DNA from: Thermoplasmatota archaeon
Lineage (GTDB): Archaea > Thermoplasmatota > B47-G6 > B47-G6B > 47-G6
Reading direction: 5' to 3'
DNA length: 11,412 bases
Assembly (NCBI GenBank): GCA_029258975.1
Contig: JAPDJS010000003.1
Span: forward strand, 1-11,412
Below are positions 1-5,562 of the stretch, piece after piece. The notes beneath the pieces are model-generated. The model was given only the letters and a program-made list of their open reading frames with translations, did not search any database and was not told the DNA's origin. Each line of letters opens with the position of its first letter. Position 1 is the first letter of the stretch. Both the position numbers and the translations under genes were made by a program.

Positions 1-13
1 CTTAAAAACTTAA

Positions 14-142
14 CTAGAGCCTCGATTTGAAAAACTTTCTTTCAGCGAATTCGATAAACTCACGAGTATTGAAACCATCTATCTCTAATGCATATCCATT
101 TCCAGAACTCAAAAGCTTATCTCCCTTATGTAACTCACTCAT
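14..142 (-). CDS. Small hypothetical protein, 42 aa
   Basis: A complete short reading frame, ATG to TAG, coding for 42 residues that begin MSELHKGDKLLSSGNG and end in a basic helix-like stretch (EFAERKFFKSRL). It lies 5 nt after the stop codon of the 160-aa gene on the same strand. A GGTGA Shine-Dalgarno-like site (complement of 148-152) overlaps that stop and sits 5 nt before the ATG, as expected for a downstream gene of an operon whose first gene is leaderless. Composition is soluble and mixed-charge, with no cysteine and no membrane segment. I do not recognise the family. It may be a small partner of the upstream protein; that rests only on adjacency. The window edge is close, so further operon genes cannot be judged. 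Confidence 0.55.
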   Translation of the reverse strand: MSELHKGDKLLSSGNGYALEIDGFNTREFIEFAERKFFKSRL

Positions 143-147
143 TTACG

Positions 148-152
148 TCACC
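148..152 (-). promoter_or_regulatory. Shine-Dalgarno-like GGTGA for the 42-aa gene
   Basis: The minus strand reads GGGTGACGTAAATG, so GGTGA sits 5 nt before the ATG and includes the TGA stop of the upstream gene. It matches the archaeal 16S 3' end complement (GGAGGTGAT) and supports translation of the short frame. Confidence 0.5.
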
Positions 153-630
153 CAATGTAATTAACTTTTCTCTTCCTAAATTTTATGTGCATTTCTAAGT
201 TCCTCTTGTACTCATCGCATATCTTCTTTGAACACTTCTCTAACAGATCCTTTGGAATTTCAAGTTCCAAATCTTGCGCTAACTTTTCCAATGTGAGAGA
301 TACATCTCTTTCAACTTCCTCTAATTCCGACAAATCCTCACCTAAACAACTCTCTTTTAAATACCAGAGAGAATTTTCCGAGCTTAATAGAGAGTCTAGG
401 ATGGAGATGAAGACTTTTATTTTTCCTTTTTTATTCAAGTGCTTCGCCTTCTCTGTGACGTTCACAAATAGAGGCTTAGTCGGATCGTATCCAAGTTCCT
501 CCCAGTTTTTTATAGTCAATTTTATGGCCTCTACTCCAAGGGCATTGCATCTCTCCTTTGACCCCTCCTCTAGTGCTTTTTTCACTTCCTCCAAACTTTT
601 CTCCCACCAGATTTCGTAAAGTAAGCCCAT
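148..630 (-). CDS. Hypothetical helical protein, 160 aa
   Basis: Soluble, highly charged and mostly helical by eye: many E/K/L heptad-like stretches, for example residues 10-25 and 100-125, and a basic C-terminal tail (FRKRKVNYIG). No catalytic or metal motif is visible; three cysteines (near residues 28, 95 and 133) are scattered. I do not recognise the family. The ATG is chosen because a TATA-like AATTTAAATT on the minus strand is centred about 28 nt upstream, which fits a leaderless mRNA. It is followed after 5 nt by a 42-residue gene with its own GGTGA site, so the two are probably co-transcribed. The opposite-strand frame through this region has a composition unlike a real protein (very Ser/Phe rich) and is not called. 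Confidence 0.75.
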   Translation of the reverse strand: MGLLYEIWWEKSLEEVKKALEEGSKERCNALGVEAIKLTIKNWEELGYDPTKPLFVNVTEKAKHLNKKGKIKVFISILDSLLSSENSLWYLKESCLGEDLSELEEVERDVSLTLEKLAQDLELEIPKDLLEKCSKKICDEYKRNLEMHIKFRKRKVNYIG

Positions 631-652
631 ATTGTTATTACTTAATAATGAT

Positions 653-664
653 AATTTAAATTTT
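653..664 (-). promoter_or_regulatory. TATA box for the 160-aa/42-aa unit
   Basis: AT-only stretch containing AATTTAAATT on the minus strand, centred about 28 nt before the ATG at 630. The spacing matches the other promoters in the window and implies a leaderless transcript. Confidence 0.55.
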
Positions 665-665
665 T

Positions 666-909
666 TACTAGGAGTTACTATAGAGTGTTAGAGTTTAGGA
701 AATTAGAAACAGTTCCCTCACCCCACAGATCAGACCCCAAATTAAGGCCTCTTAGTCCTGACTTCTATTAAGCTCCTCAAGCCCCTAAGACAGATAAAAT
801 CCTAGAGAATCTTCGATGAAGCTTCTTCCCATAAAACTTTAATAAGTTTAAATATATTTCATCGAAAAATTCTCGTACTGTTTCATTAATCACCGAGCGG
901 ACTTCCACA
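666..909. other. Intergenic region with minus-strand TATA-like box and nested inverted repeats
   Basis: No convincing gene lies between trm14 and the promoter of the 160-aa gene. It contains a perfect 9-bp inverted repeat, TTCGATGAA (812-820) and TTCATCGAA (858-866). Between its arms is a 6-bp hairpin AAACTT-TAAT-AAGTTT (834-849). On the minus strand AATATATTTAAAC (about 847-859) is a strong TATA-like sequence with no start codon at the usual 27-nt offset. Downstream of it on that strand, about 719-790, lies a patch noticeably richer in G and C than the flanks. This may be a small RNA promoter and transcript or a decayed gene; neither is established. Confidence 0.35.
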
Positions 910-2037
910 TTAAAAATTTTGTGTGTTGAATAGGAGAACCTCTGTTGGTAAATCTCCATAGATGATTTTAATTTTTCTGGTTGGTTCTCTTCGAAAGTAC
1001 TTCAAGAAGAGTTTGCTTTCCGCAGTTAACATGACTAACTTCCTCCAATTCCCCCTCTTCAAATTCTCAGCAAAACCTTCGTAGAGTTTCTTCACTACCC
1101 CTTTACTAGCGATCCTCAATCCATAAGGTGGATTTGTGATTATCACATCGTAATCTAATTTGATCTTAGTCGCATCTCCCCTAAAGAATTTGATCTTGAC
1201 CCCAGCTCTCTCAGCATTCAATTTAGCCCCATCAACATGTTTCTTAAATAAATCACAACCTTCGATTTTGAGTTCCTTCTCCTCTATTAACGAGTTGTAC
1301 TTCTCCCTTACTTTTCTAAACTCGTCTAAGCTAAAAAATTTCAATTTTTGAAAGGCGAAGCTCTTACGAAGATAAGCAGCCGGGATCTTCATAGCATATC
1401 TCGCAGCCTCAATCAAAATTGTTCCTGATCCGCACATTGGATCAATGAGCGAGTCCCTCTCTTTCCAATTAGCAATCCTAACTAGAGAGTAAGCCAAAGT
1501 TGGTTTCAATGGAGCCGGATGTTGATAGACTCTATAACCCCTTCTATGCAAACTTTCATCTCCAGTTGTATCTAATCCAAGAAAGAACCAATCACCCTCA
1601 ACTTCCGCTCTTAAGATGACGTCGGGATTATCGAGATCTACTTTGAGTCTCTTTCCCTTAGAGGCAGAGAAATTATCTATGACTGCTTGGCCAGCAACCC
1701 TTGCTAGATCTAAACTTGTGAAATCATGATCACCTATACGTTGAGCCCTTATCGCAAAGCTTTGATCATCGCTAATGTACTTAGTTAGGTCAACCTCTCT
1801 AATCGTCTTGTAAATGTCGTTCAATTTCTGAAAATTTCCAGAGATTAAGAGGAGTATTACCCTATGCAAGCTCCTGGAAACATAGTTCAGCACGTAAATT
1901 GCTTCGAGATTCGCCTCGAATCGAATAGCTCCCGCCCTCTCTAGCTTAGCTTTAGCATGGATGAGTTCCTCAACTTCTCTAATTGAGATTTCCTCCAAAC
2001 CCCTAGTACAAGTAGCTATGAATTCATGTTTCTCCAT
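910..2037 (-). CDS. trm14: THUMP-domain tRNA guanine-N2 methyltransferase, Trm14 type
   Basis: Predicted SAM-dependent methyltransferase that makes N2-methylguanosine in tRNA; characterised Trm14 (Methanocaldococcus jannaschii) acts at position 6 of the acceptor stem. Residues about 1-50 form the N-terminal ferredoxin-like part (CTRGLEEI), about 55-155 the THUMP RNA-binding domain, and 180-375 the Rossmann methyltransferase. The SAM-binding motif DPMCGSGTILIEAA is at 199-212 and the catalytic NPPYG at 302-306, as in N2-guanine enzymes; the family signature around SLHRRGYR is at 162-169. Length (375 aa) is normal, so it is intact. The start ATG has a TATA-like CTAAAAAT about 27 nt upstream, fitting a leaderless mRNA. 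It is divergent from the duplicated membrane-protein gene. The target position (G6 versus G10) is inferred from the COG0116-like architecture, not proven. Confidence 0.9.
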   Translation of the reverse strand: MEKHEFIATCTRGLEEISIREVEELIHAKAKLERAGAIRFEANLEAIYVLNYVSRSLHRVILLLISGNFQKLNDIYKTIREVDLTKYISDDQSFAIRAQRIGDHDFTSLDLARVAGQAVIDNFSASKGKRLKVDLDNPDVILRAEVEGDWFFLGLDTTGDESLHRRGYRVYQHPAPLKPTLAYSLVRIANWKERDSLIDPMCGSGTILIEAARYAMKIPAAYLRKSFAFQKLKFFSLDEFRKVREKYNSLIEEKELKIEGCDLFKKHVDGAKLNAERAGVKIKFFRGDATKIKLDYDVIITNPPYGLRIASKGVVKKLYEGFAENLKRGNWRKLVMLTAESKLFLKYFRREPTRKIKIIYGDLPTEVLLFNTQNF

Positions 2038-2059
2038 GAGGTAAAAATTTACTTCAGGG

Positions 2060-2067
2060 ATTTTTAG
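2060..2067 (-). promoter_or_regulatory. TATA box for trm14
   Basis: Minus-strand CTAAAAAT, centred about 27 nt before the ATG at 2037. A near-palindrome AGGAT-T-ATCCT (2066-2076) lies between this box and the divergent TATA box at 2082-2092. Confidence 0.45.
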
Positions 2068-2081
2068 GATTATCCTTTCAG

Positions 2082-2092
2082 AAATTTTAAAT
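2082..2092 (+). promoter_or_regulatory. TATA box for the duplicated membrane protein gene
   Basis: AAATTTTAAAT, centred about 28 nt before the ATG at 2116. A second AT-rich run at 2099-2113 is too close to the ATG to be the TATA box. Confidence 0.5.
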
Positions 2093-2115
2093 CTCGGAAA
2101 TTTAAATTAAAATTA

Positions 2116-2868
2116 ATGAGAAGTTATCTTTACACTTTCCTCGTAATATTCGTAGCTAGTACCTTGACTTTCTACCTAAGCTCCTACACTAACCCGGTGT
2201 TCTCAGCGAGCCTCTTCGGTTTGATATTTGGGGTACTCCTTAGGAAATATGCAGGAAGAGTATATTGCGGGTGCTTTATAGGCATGTCTTCATCTCTAGT
2301 AATGAGATCGCTGTATTTGATCTTCTTAGCTTCGATGGCAGCAACAATTTTGTGGTTTCTCTTCAGAAGAGTTAAGGGGTATGGTGGGAAATTAGGCTTT
2401 ATAGCATTCCTATCGATCTTATTCGTCATGCTCCCAAGCATATCTAAATTCGAGATTTCGATAGTGAGGGACTTCGAATTAGATTTGTTGTTGATAGCCC
2501 TAGCTGTATTAACTTCGTTAATTGCACTGAAAATCACTTATTTCCTCAGAAAAATCCTGAAAGAAAGTTTTAAGGAAAGCGAAAGTGTAATAGCATCTGC
2601 TCTTACAGGGCTAACTTTCGGGTTCATCCCCTTCTTCATTCCTGAGTTCCTCATCCTGAGCGAAGTTGCCCATGCTTCTTCCTTTGCTGGCATGTCTTCC
2701 TTAAACCTGATCGAGAAAGGCTTCGTGAAGTTAGCGTTGATAACAACTCTCGTTTACGTCTTCGCTTTCCCCTTATTCCCTGGTTTCGGCGGAAAGTTGG
2801 GAACGATAGCTTTCTTCTCCGTAATACTCTACTTTATTTTGAGCAATCTCAGCGAGGCTTCTCTTTAG
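2116..2868 (+). CDS. Polytopic membrane protein with two internal repeats, 250 aa
   Basis: Strongly hydrophobic, with about six to eight membrane segments. Two halves are clearly related. The first carries FIGMSS at 54-59 and GYGGKLGFIAF at 88-98; the second carries FAGMSS at 190-195 and GFGGKLGTIAF at 223-233. The spacing between the paired motifs is nearly equal (35 and 34 residues). The stretches before them also align (SASLFGLIFG at 30-39, SALTGLTFGF at 161-170). This pattern is typical of transporters or channels formed by duplication, but I do not recognise the family and no substrate can be named. The charged linker at about 140-157 separates the halves. The start is supported by a TATA box 28 nt upstream. 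Its 3' end overlaps the convergent thiolase-like gene by 20 nt. Confidence 0.8.
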   Translation: MRSYLYTFLVIFVASTLTFYLSSYTNPVFSASLFGLIFGVLLRKYAGRVYCGCFIGMSSSLVMRSLYLIFLASMAATILWFLFRRVKGYGGKLGFIAFLSILFVMLPSISKFEISIVRDFELDLLLIALAVLTSLIALKITYFLRKILKESFKESESVIASALTGLTFGFIPFFIPEFLILSEVAHASSFAGMSSLNLIEKGFVKLALITTLVYVFAFPLFPGFGGKLGTIAFFSVILYFILSNLSEASL

Positions 2869-4042
2869 AAAACACATGAACGTAAGCCTTAGTCCCAAAA
2901 CCTTCAAGTTCCAGAGCTAAAGCATAATTTAGATTCGGAATCTGCCTCTCTCCAGCATCTCCCCTCAACTGAAGGAAGATCTCATGGATCTGAGCTCCAC
3001 CAGTTGCTCCCAATGGATTACCATCTGCCTTCAAACCGCCGTTAGTATTCACGAAGAACTTCCCATATTTAGTTTCGTAATGATTCCAAGAACTTTCCAA
3101 GCTATTATAAATTGATTCCCAACCCTTTCCTTTCCTCATAAGGCCGAGATCCTCTAGGGTTACGAGCTCGAGAACTGTTGATTGATCATAAGTTTCAATT
3201 AACTTGAGATCTTCTTTCCTTATCCCTAGGTTTTTCAACTTATTGAAAACCTTAGAAGCTGCTAATCTTACGGCTAACAAGCCACTCCTATCCTCTCTAA
3301 AGGGAAAAGTTATGAAGTCCGTTGCCGAGGCCGAGGCAGTTAGGAAAATTGGCCTATTGAAGCTTTCAGCTAACTCATCACTCACCAAGATCAGCGCAGA
3401 GGCTCCATCGGATATTGGGGCATAGTCGTAGAGGCCAAGCATTCCGGAGCTCTTTTCCCTAGCATTTAGGACATCTTCCAAGCTTATCTTCTTCTTAAAT
3501 TGAGCATTCTCATTCTTTAAGGCATTTGAATGGTTTTTAACGGATATGTAAGCCAGAGATTTCATTAACTTTTCTAGATCTTCCCCTTCTATCCTATACC
3601 TTTTAACATATTCCCTAAGTAAAAGCTCGTGATTCGCCTCAGGTGTACCTCCAGTGTAATAGCTCCAAGGATCCTCAAGCATCATCAAATCATCTCTCAT
3701 CTTATCGTATCTATCAGTCATCTTTTCTAAACCGCCAACCAATACAATTTCGTGCTCCCCTGCCTTTAATGCGTTAGCAGCATTAATTAAAGCTGAGCTG
3801 AAGCTCCTAAGCCTCTCCATAGGCACATGGATCCTTAGCAACTCAGCTAGGAACCCTTCTTCTAGCCCCTTCTTGTTAGTGAGATTTAGGAAGTAATCTG
3901 AAAGATAGCATGCGTCTAAATCTTTCCTTTCCAGGCTTACTCCCTCTAGAGCCTTGAGCCCAGCTTCTTCGATTAAGCTTTCTGGTTCTCTCTCCCAATG
4001 CTCTCCAAATCTCGTCCTCCCGACGCTTACTATCGCAGGCAT
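2849..4042 (-). CDS. Thiolase-fold protein lacking the catalytic Cys and His residues
   Basis: Full-length thiolase fold of the archaeal acetyl-CoA acetyltransferase/SCP-x type. Numbered from the upstream GTG at 4048, recognisable segments are VSVGRTRFGEHW (7-18), IVLVGGLEKM (101-110), DGASALI (214-220) and NGGLKADGNPLGATGGAQ (336-353). A gap-free alignment to typical members from VEKM back to the nucleophile motif (CASGG) places Leu80 where the catalytic Cys should be. The only Cys in the whole protein is residue 47. The GHP histidine is replaced by Asn344 (GNP), and the C-terminal Cys/His position reads LELEGFG. Condensing or thiolytic activity is therefore doubtful; acyl-CoA binding or a structural role is possible. 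The ATG at 4042 is preferred over the GTG at 4048 because the TATA box at 4068-4077 places the transcript start near 4045. No DUF35 partner gene is adjacent. Confidence 0.85.
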   Translation of the reverse strand: MPAIVSVGRTRFGEHWEREPESLIEEAGLKALEGVSLERKDLDACYLSDYFLNLTNKKGLEEGFLAELLRIHVPMERLRSFSSALINAANALKAGEHEIVLVGGLEKMTDRYDKMRDDLMMLEDPWSYYTGGTPEANHELLLREYVKRYRIEGEDLEKLMKSLAYISVKNHSNALKNENAQFKKKISLEDVLNAREKSSGMLGLYDYAPISDGASALILVSDELAESFNRPIFLTASASATDFITFPFREDRSGLLAVRLAASKVFNKLKNLGIRKEDLKLIETYDQSTVLELVTLEDLGLMRKGKGWESIYNSLESSWNHYETKYGKFFVNTNGGLKADGNPLGATGGAQIHEIFLQLRGDAGERQIPNLNYALALELEGFGTKAYVHVFSKEKPR

Positions 4043-4067
4043 GATCACCTAAGAGTAGAGAAAGTTC

Positions 4068-4077
4068 TTTTATAAAA
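4068..4077 (-). promoter_or_regulatory. TATA box for the thiolase-like gene
   Basis: TTTTATAAAA is a perfect palindrome whose centre (4072.5) is 30 nt before the ATG at 4042 and 24 nt before the GTG at 4048. The transcript should start near 4045, giving a leader of a few bases at most. Confidence 0.6.
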
Positions 4078-4113
4078 CTTGCTGTAGCTCTGTTAACAAA
4101 ACTACTTGCTGTA
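4077..4113. repeat. Direct repeats flanking a palindrome between divergent promoters
   Basis: ACTTGCTGTA occurs at 4077-4086 and again at 4104-4113, a 27-bp period. The palindrome TGTTAACA (4091-4098) lies almost exactly midway. The block sits between the minus-strand TATA box (4068-4077) and the plus-strand TATA box (4118-4125), and the first repeat touches the former. The position fits a shared operator for the two divergent genes. No regulator is identified. Confidence 0.4.
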
Positions 4114-4117
4114 AAAA

Positions 4118-4125
4118 ATTTAAAT
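4118..4125 (+). promoter_or_regulatory. TATA box for the 35-aa membrane peptide
   Basis: ATTTAAAT centred 26.5 nt before the ATG at 4148, the same spacing as the other leaderless genes here. Confidence 0.6.
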
Positions 4126-4147
4126 CCTCAATGATGTAAAAGTGATT

Positions 4148-4255
4148 ATGACTCAGGGAATTTGGACCTTAGCTCTGATAGAGGGAACTTGTTTAGTTCT
4201 CCTGCTTTGCCTAGCAATAGCCTATGAACTATCGCGTTCTAGGAGAAAAATCTAA
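4148..4255 (+). CDS. Single-span membrane peptide, 35 aa
   Basis: A complete ATG-TAA frame. It has a short polar start (MTQGIW), a hydrophobic segment at about residues 7-26 (LALIEGTCLVLLLCLAIAYE) containing two Cys and a buried Glu, and a basic tail (SRSRRKI). That suggests one membrane helix with the C terminus in the cytoplasm. Coding is supported by a clean TATA box exactly 26.5 nt upstream. It is divergent from the thiolase-like gene and its last 4 nt overlap the convergent Yip1-family gene. Small one-helix proteins often modulate larger membrane complexes, but no partner can be named. I do not recognise a family. Confidence 0.55.
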   Translation: MTQGIWTLALIEGTCLVLLLCLAIAYELSRSRRKI

Positions 4256-4797
4256 ATTCGGAGAAAGGCAAAGGCTAAGAATATTGGAACTAAGGAGATG
4301 AGGAAAGCAAAGAATGCATGAGATAGGGAAATTCTATGCAGTTGACTAATACTGAATAGTTGAAGAATTAAGTACCATATCCACAAAATGAGACTTACGA
4401 TTGGAACCCATCCAAAGAGGAAGACTGGGGTTAAGCTGTAGATAGTTGATTTCAAAGTCTCAATATAACTTTCCCTACCTCCAAAGATATAAATCCATAA
4501 GTGGAGCCAAGCAGCGTAGACAAAAATTCCAGCCCCTCCAAAGAAAATAAGTACTACGAAGATCTGGAGACAATAATTTAGAAACACAGGTTGGAGGCCA
4601 GGCCTCCCAACCAGCTCTGGAATTTGGATTATCCCAAAATTTAGGAAGGCGAAAGTCATCATAGAATACATAGCTGAAAAGAAAATCAACAAGATGAAAT
4701 AATAGATTAAACTATCTTTAACTTCCTCTAGACCAATTTCAGGAAATAGTTGACTCGGCCTCCGAAGAACCATCCAAATTTTCTCTAGGAAATTCAT
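4252..4797 (-). CDS. Yip1-family membrane protein, 181 aa
   Basis: A short amphipathic N terminus (LEKIWMVLRRPSQLFPEI) leads into about five membrane segments, at roughly residues 30-53, 75-100, 118-145 and 155-180. The pattern of a cytoplasmic N-terminal RRP motif, a loop after the second helix (HLWIYIFGGRESYIETLKS, about 98-116) and paired C-terminal helices is that of the Yip1 domain family. In archaea this family is widespread and uncharacterised; the eukaryotic members act in membrane trafficking, which should not be carried over. The start is fixed by a TATA box 27 nt upstream. Its 3' end overlaps the convergent 35-aa gene by 4 nt. Confidence 0.75.
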   Translation of the reverse strand: MNFLEKIWMVLRRPSQLFPEIGLEEVKDSLIYYFILLIFFSAMYSMMTFAFLNFGIIQIPELVGRPGLQPVFLNYCLQIFVVLIFFGGAGIFVYAAWLHLWIYIFGGRESYIETLKSTIYSLTPVFLFGWVPIVSLILWIWYLILQLFSISQLHRISLSHAFFAFLISLVPIFLAFAFLRI

Positions 4798-4819
4798 AAT
4801 CTTCCAAAACTCTGGAGAA

Positions 4820-4828
4820 TTTAATAAA
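4820..4828 (-). promoter_or_regulatory. TATA box for the Yip1-family gene
   Basis: Minus-strand TTTATTAAA centred 27 nt before the ATG at 4797, implying a leaderless transcript. Confidence 0.55.
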
Positions 4829-4902
4829 CTTTTGTTTGGGAAATTCCTCTAAATTTTCAGCATCTTTGATCATTTTAAGAATTCTCGAGGAGATGTTGTG
4901 GA

Positions 4903-4918
4903 AATTAATAAAAATATC
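4903..4918 (+). promoter_or_regulatory. TATA box for the UPF0200-like kinase gene
   Basis: AATTAATAAAAATATC centred about 28 nt before the ATG at 4939, followed by a pyrimidine-rich run up to the start codon. Confidence 0.55.
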
Positions 4919-4938
4919 GAGTTCTTTTTTCTTATCTC

Positions 4939-5499
4939 ATGAGGAAGATAATTGGAGTTGCTGGTACTATAGGCGCAGGAAAAGATATTGTCACTAAGTA
5001 TATAGCGGAAAAGTACGGATATGAAGTAATAATTATGGGCGACTTGGTTAGGAAAGTCGCTAAGGAAGAGGGATTAGATGAGAGTAGGGAGAGTCTAGTT
5101 AGAGTTCAGAAGGAAAAAGTTAAGAAGTTCGGGAAGAGTTATTGGGGAAAGATGGTTGTTGATTTGATAGAAGAGAAGGACTGGAAGAAAGTAGTCATAA
5201 ATGGAATAAGAAGGGTTGAAGATTATTTGATACCTAAAAACCATTTCAAGGAGGATAAATTTGTCTTTCTTTTTGTAGATGCTGACCCAAAGCTGAGGGC
5301 TGAGAGATTAATTAAGAGGGGAAGAGAGGGGGATCCGAAGAATTGGGACGAATTCCTAATACAGGAGAACTGGGAGAATGAGAATTTCGATTACGATAAG
5401 CTAAGGAAGCTTTATGATTATAAAATTGAGAACAACGGGACTCTAGAGGAGCTCTATCAAAAAGTTGATGATTTCATAAAAAGATTTAGTCTGGAATGA
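4939..5499 (+). CDS. UPF0200-like P-loop nucleotide kinase, 186 aa
   Basis: A small P-loop protein related to dephospho-CoA and nucleoside monophosphate kinases. The Walker A loop is GTIGAGKD at residues 9-16; an Asp replaces the usual Ser/Thr after the Lys. The motif MGDLVRKVAKEEGL at 33-46 matches the archaeal UPF0200 pattern, and VVINGIRRVED at 85-95 is the second strand with its following basic residues. LFVDADPKLRAERLIKRG at 111-128 is the phosphate-binding and lid region, and the C terminus has the family's DYKIENNGTLEEL ending (160-172). The substrate is unknown for this family; archaeal dephospho-CoA kinase activity is known from a different family, so that name should not be applied. 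It is followed by the IPK gene on the same strand, which has its own TATA box, so co-transcription is not required. Confidence 0.8.
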   Translation: MRKIIGVAGTIGAGKDIVTKYIAEKYGYEVIIMGDLVRKVAKEEGLDESRESLVRVQKEKVKKFGKSYWGKMVVDLIEEKDWKKVVINGIRRVEDYLIPKNHFKEDKFVFLFVDADPKLRAERLIKRGREGDPKNWDEFLIQENWENENFDYDKLRKLYDYKIENNGTLEELYQKVDDFIKRFSLE

Positions 5500-5530
5500 A
5501 ACAAAAAATTTCCAAGAATCCTCGAGAAAG

Positions 5531-5539
5531 ATTTTTATT
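5531..5539 (+). promoter_or_regulatory. TATA box for ipk
   Basis: ATTTTTATT centred about 28 nt before the ATG at 5563. It overlaps the upstream in-frame TTG at 5539, which argues against that codon as the start. Confidence 0.5.
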
Positions 5540-5562
5540 TGAACATATTTCAGCTTATGTTA

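Noticed and set aside
185..619. Long plus-strand frame antisense to the 160-aa gene
   Set aside because: Very Ser/Phe-rich composition typical of an antisense shadow, and no promoter; the minus-strand gene has a TATA box and an operon partner.
690..800. C/D-box small RNA in the intergenic patch
   Set aside because: CTGA-like and TGAGGA-like elements occur on the minus strand, but no RUGAUGA box and the spacings do not fit an archaeal C/D guide RNA.
777..959. 60-codon minus-strand frame beginning inside the 3' end of trm14
   Set aside because: Its first 50 nt lie within trm14 in another frame, it has no Shine-Dalgarno site or TATA box at the right distance, and the protein shows no recognisable pattern.
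2184..2537. 117-codon frame antisense to the duplicated membrane protein
   Set aside because: No promoter and composition of a shadow; the plus-strand frame has matching internal repeats and a TATA box.
4893..4995. Plus-strand frame starting ATG at 4893 ahead of the UPF0200-like gene
   Set aside because: It runs into the kinase gene out of frame, the nearest TATA-like sequence is too close to its ATG, and the peptide is low complexity.
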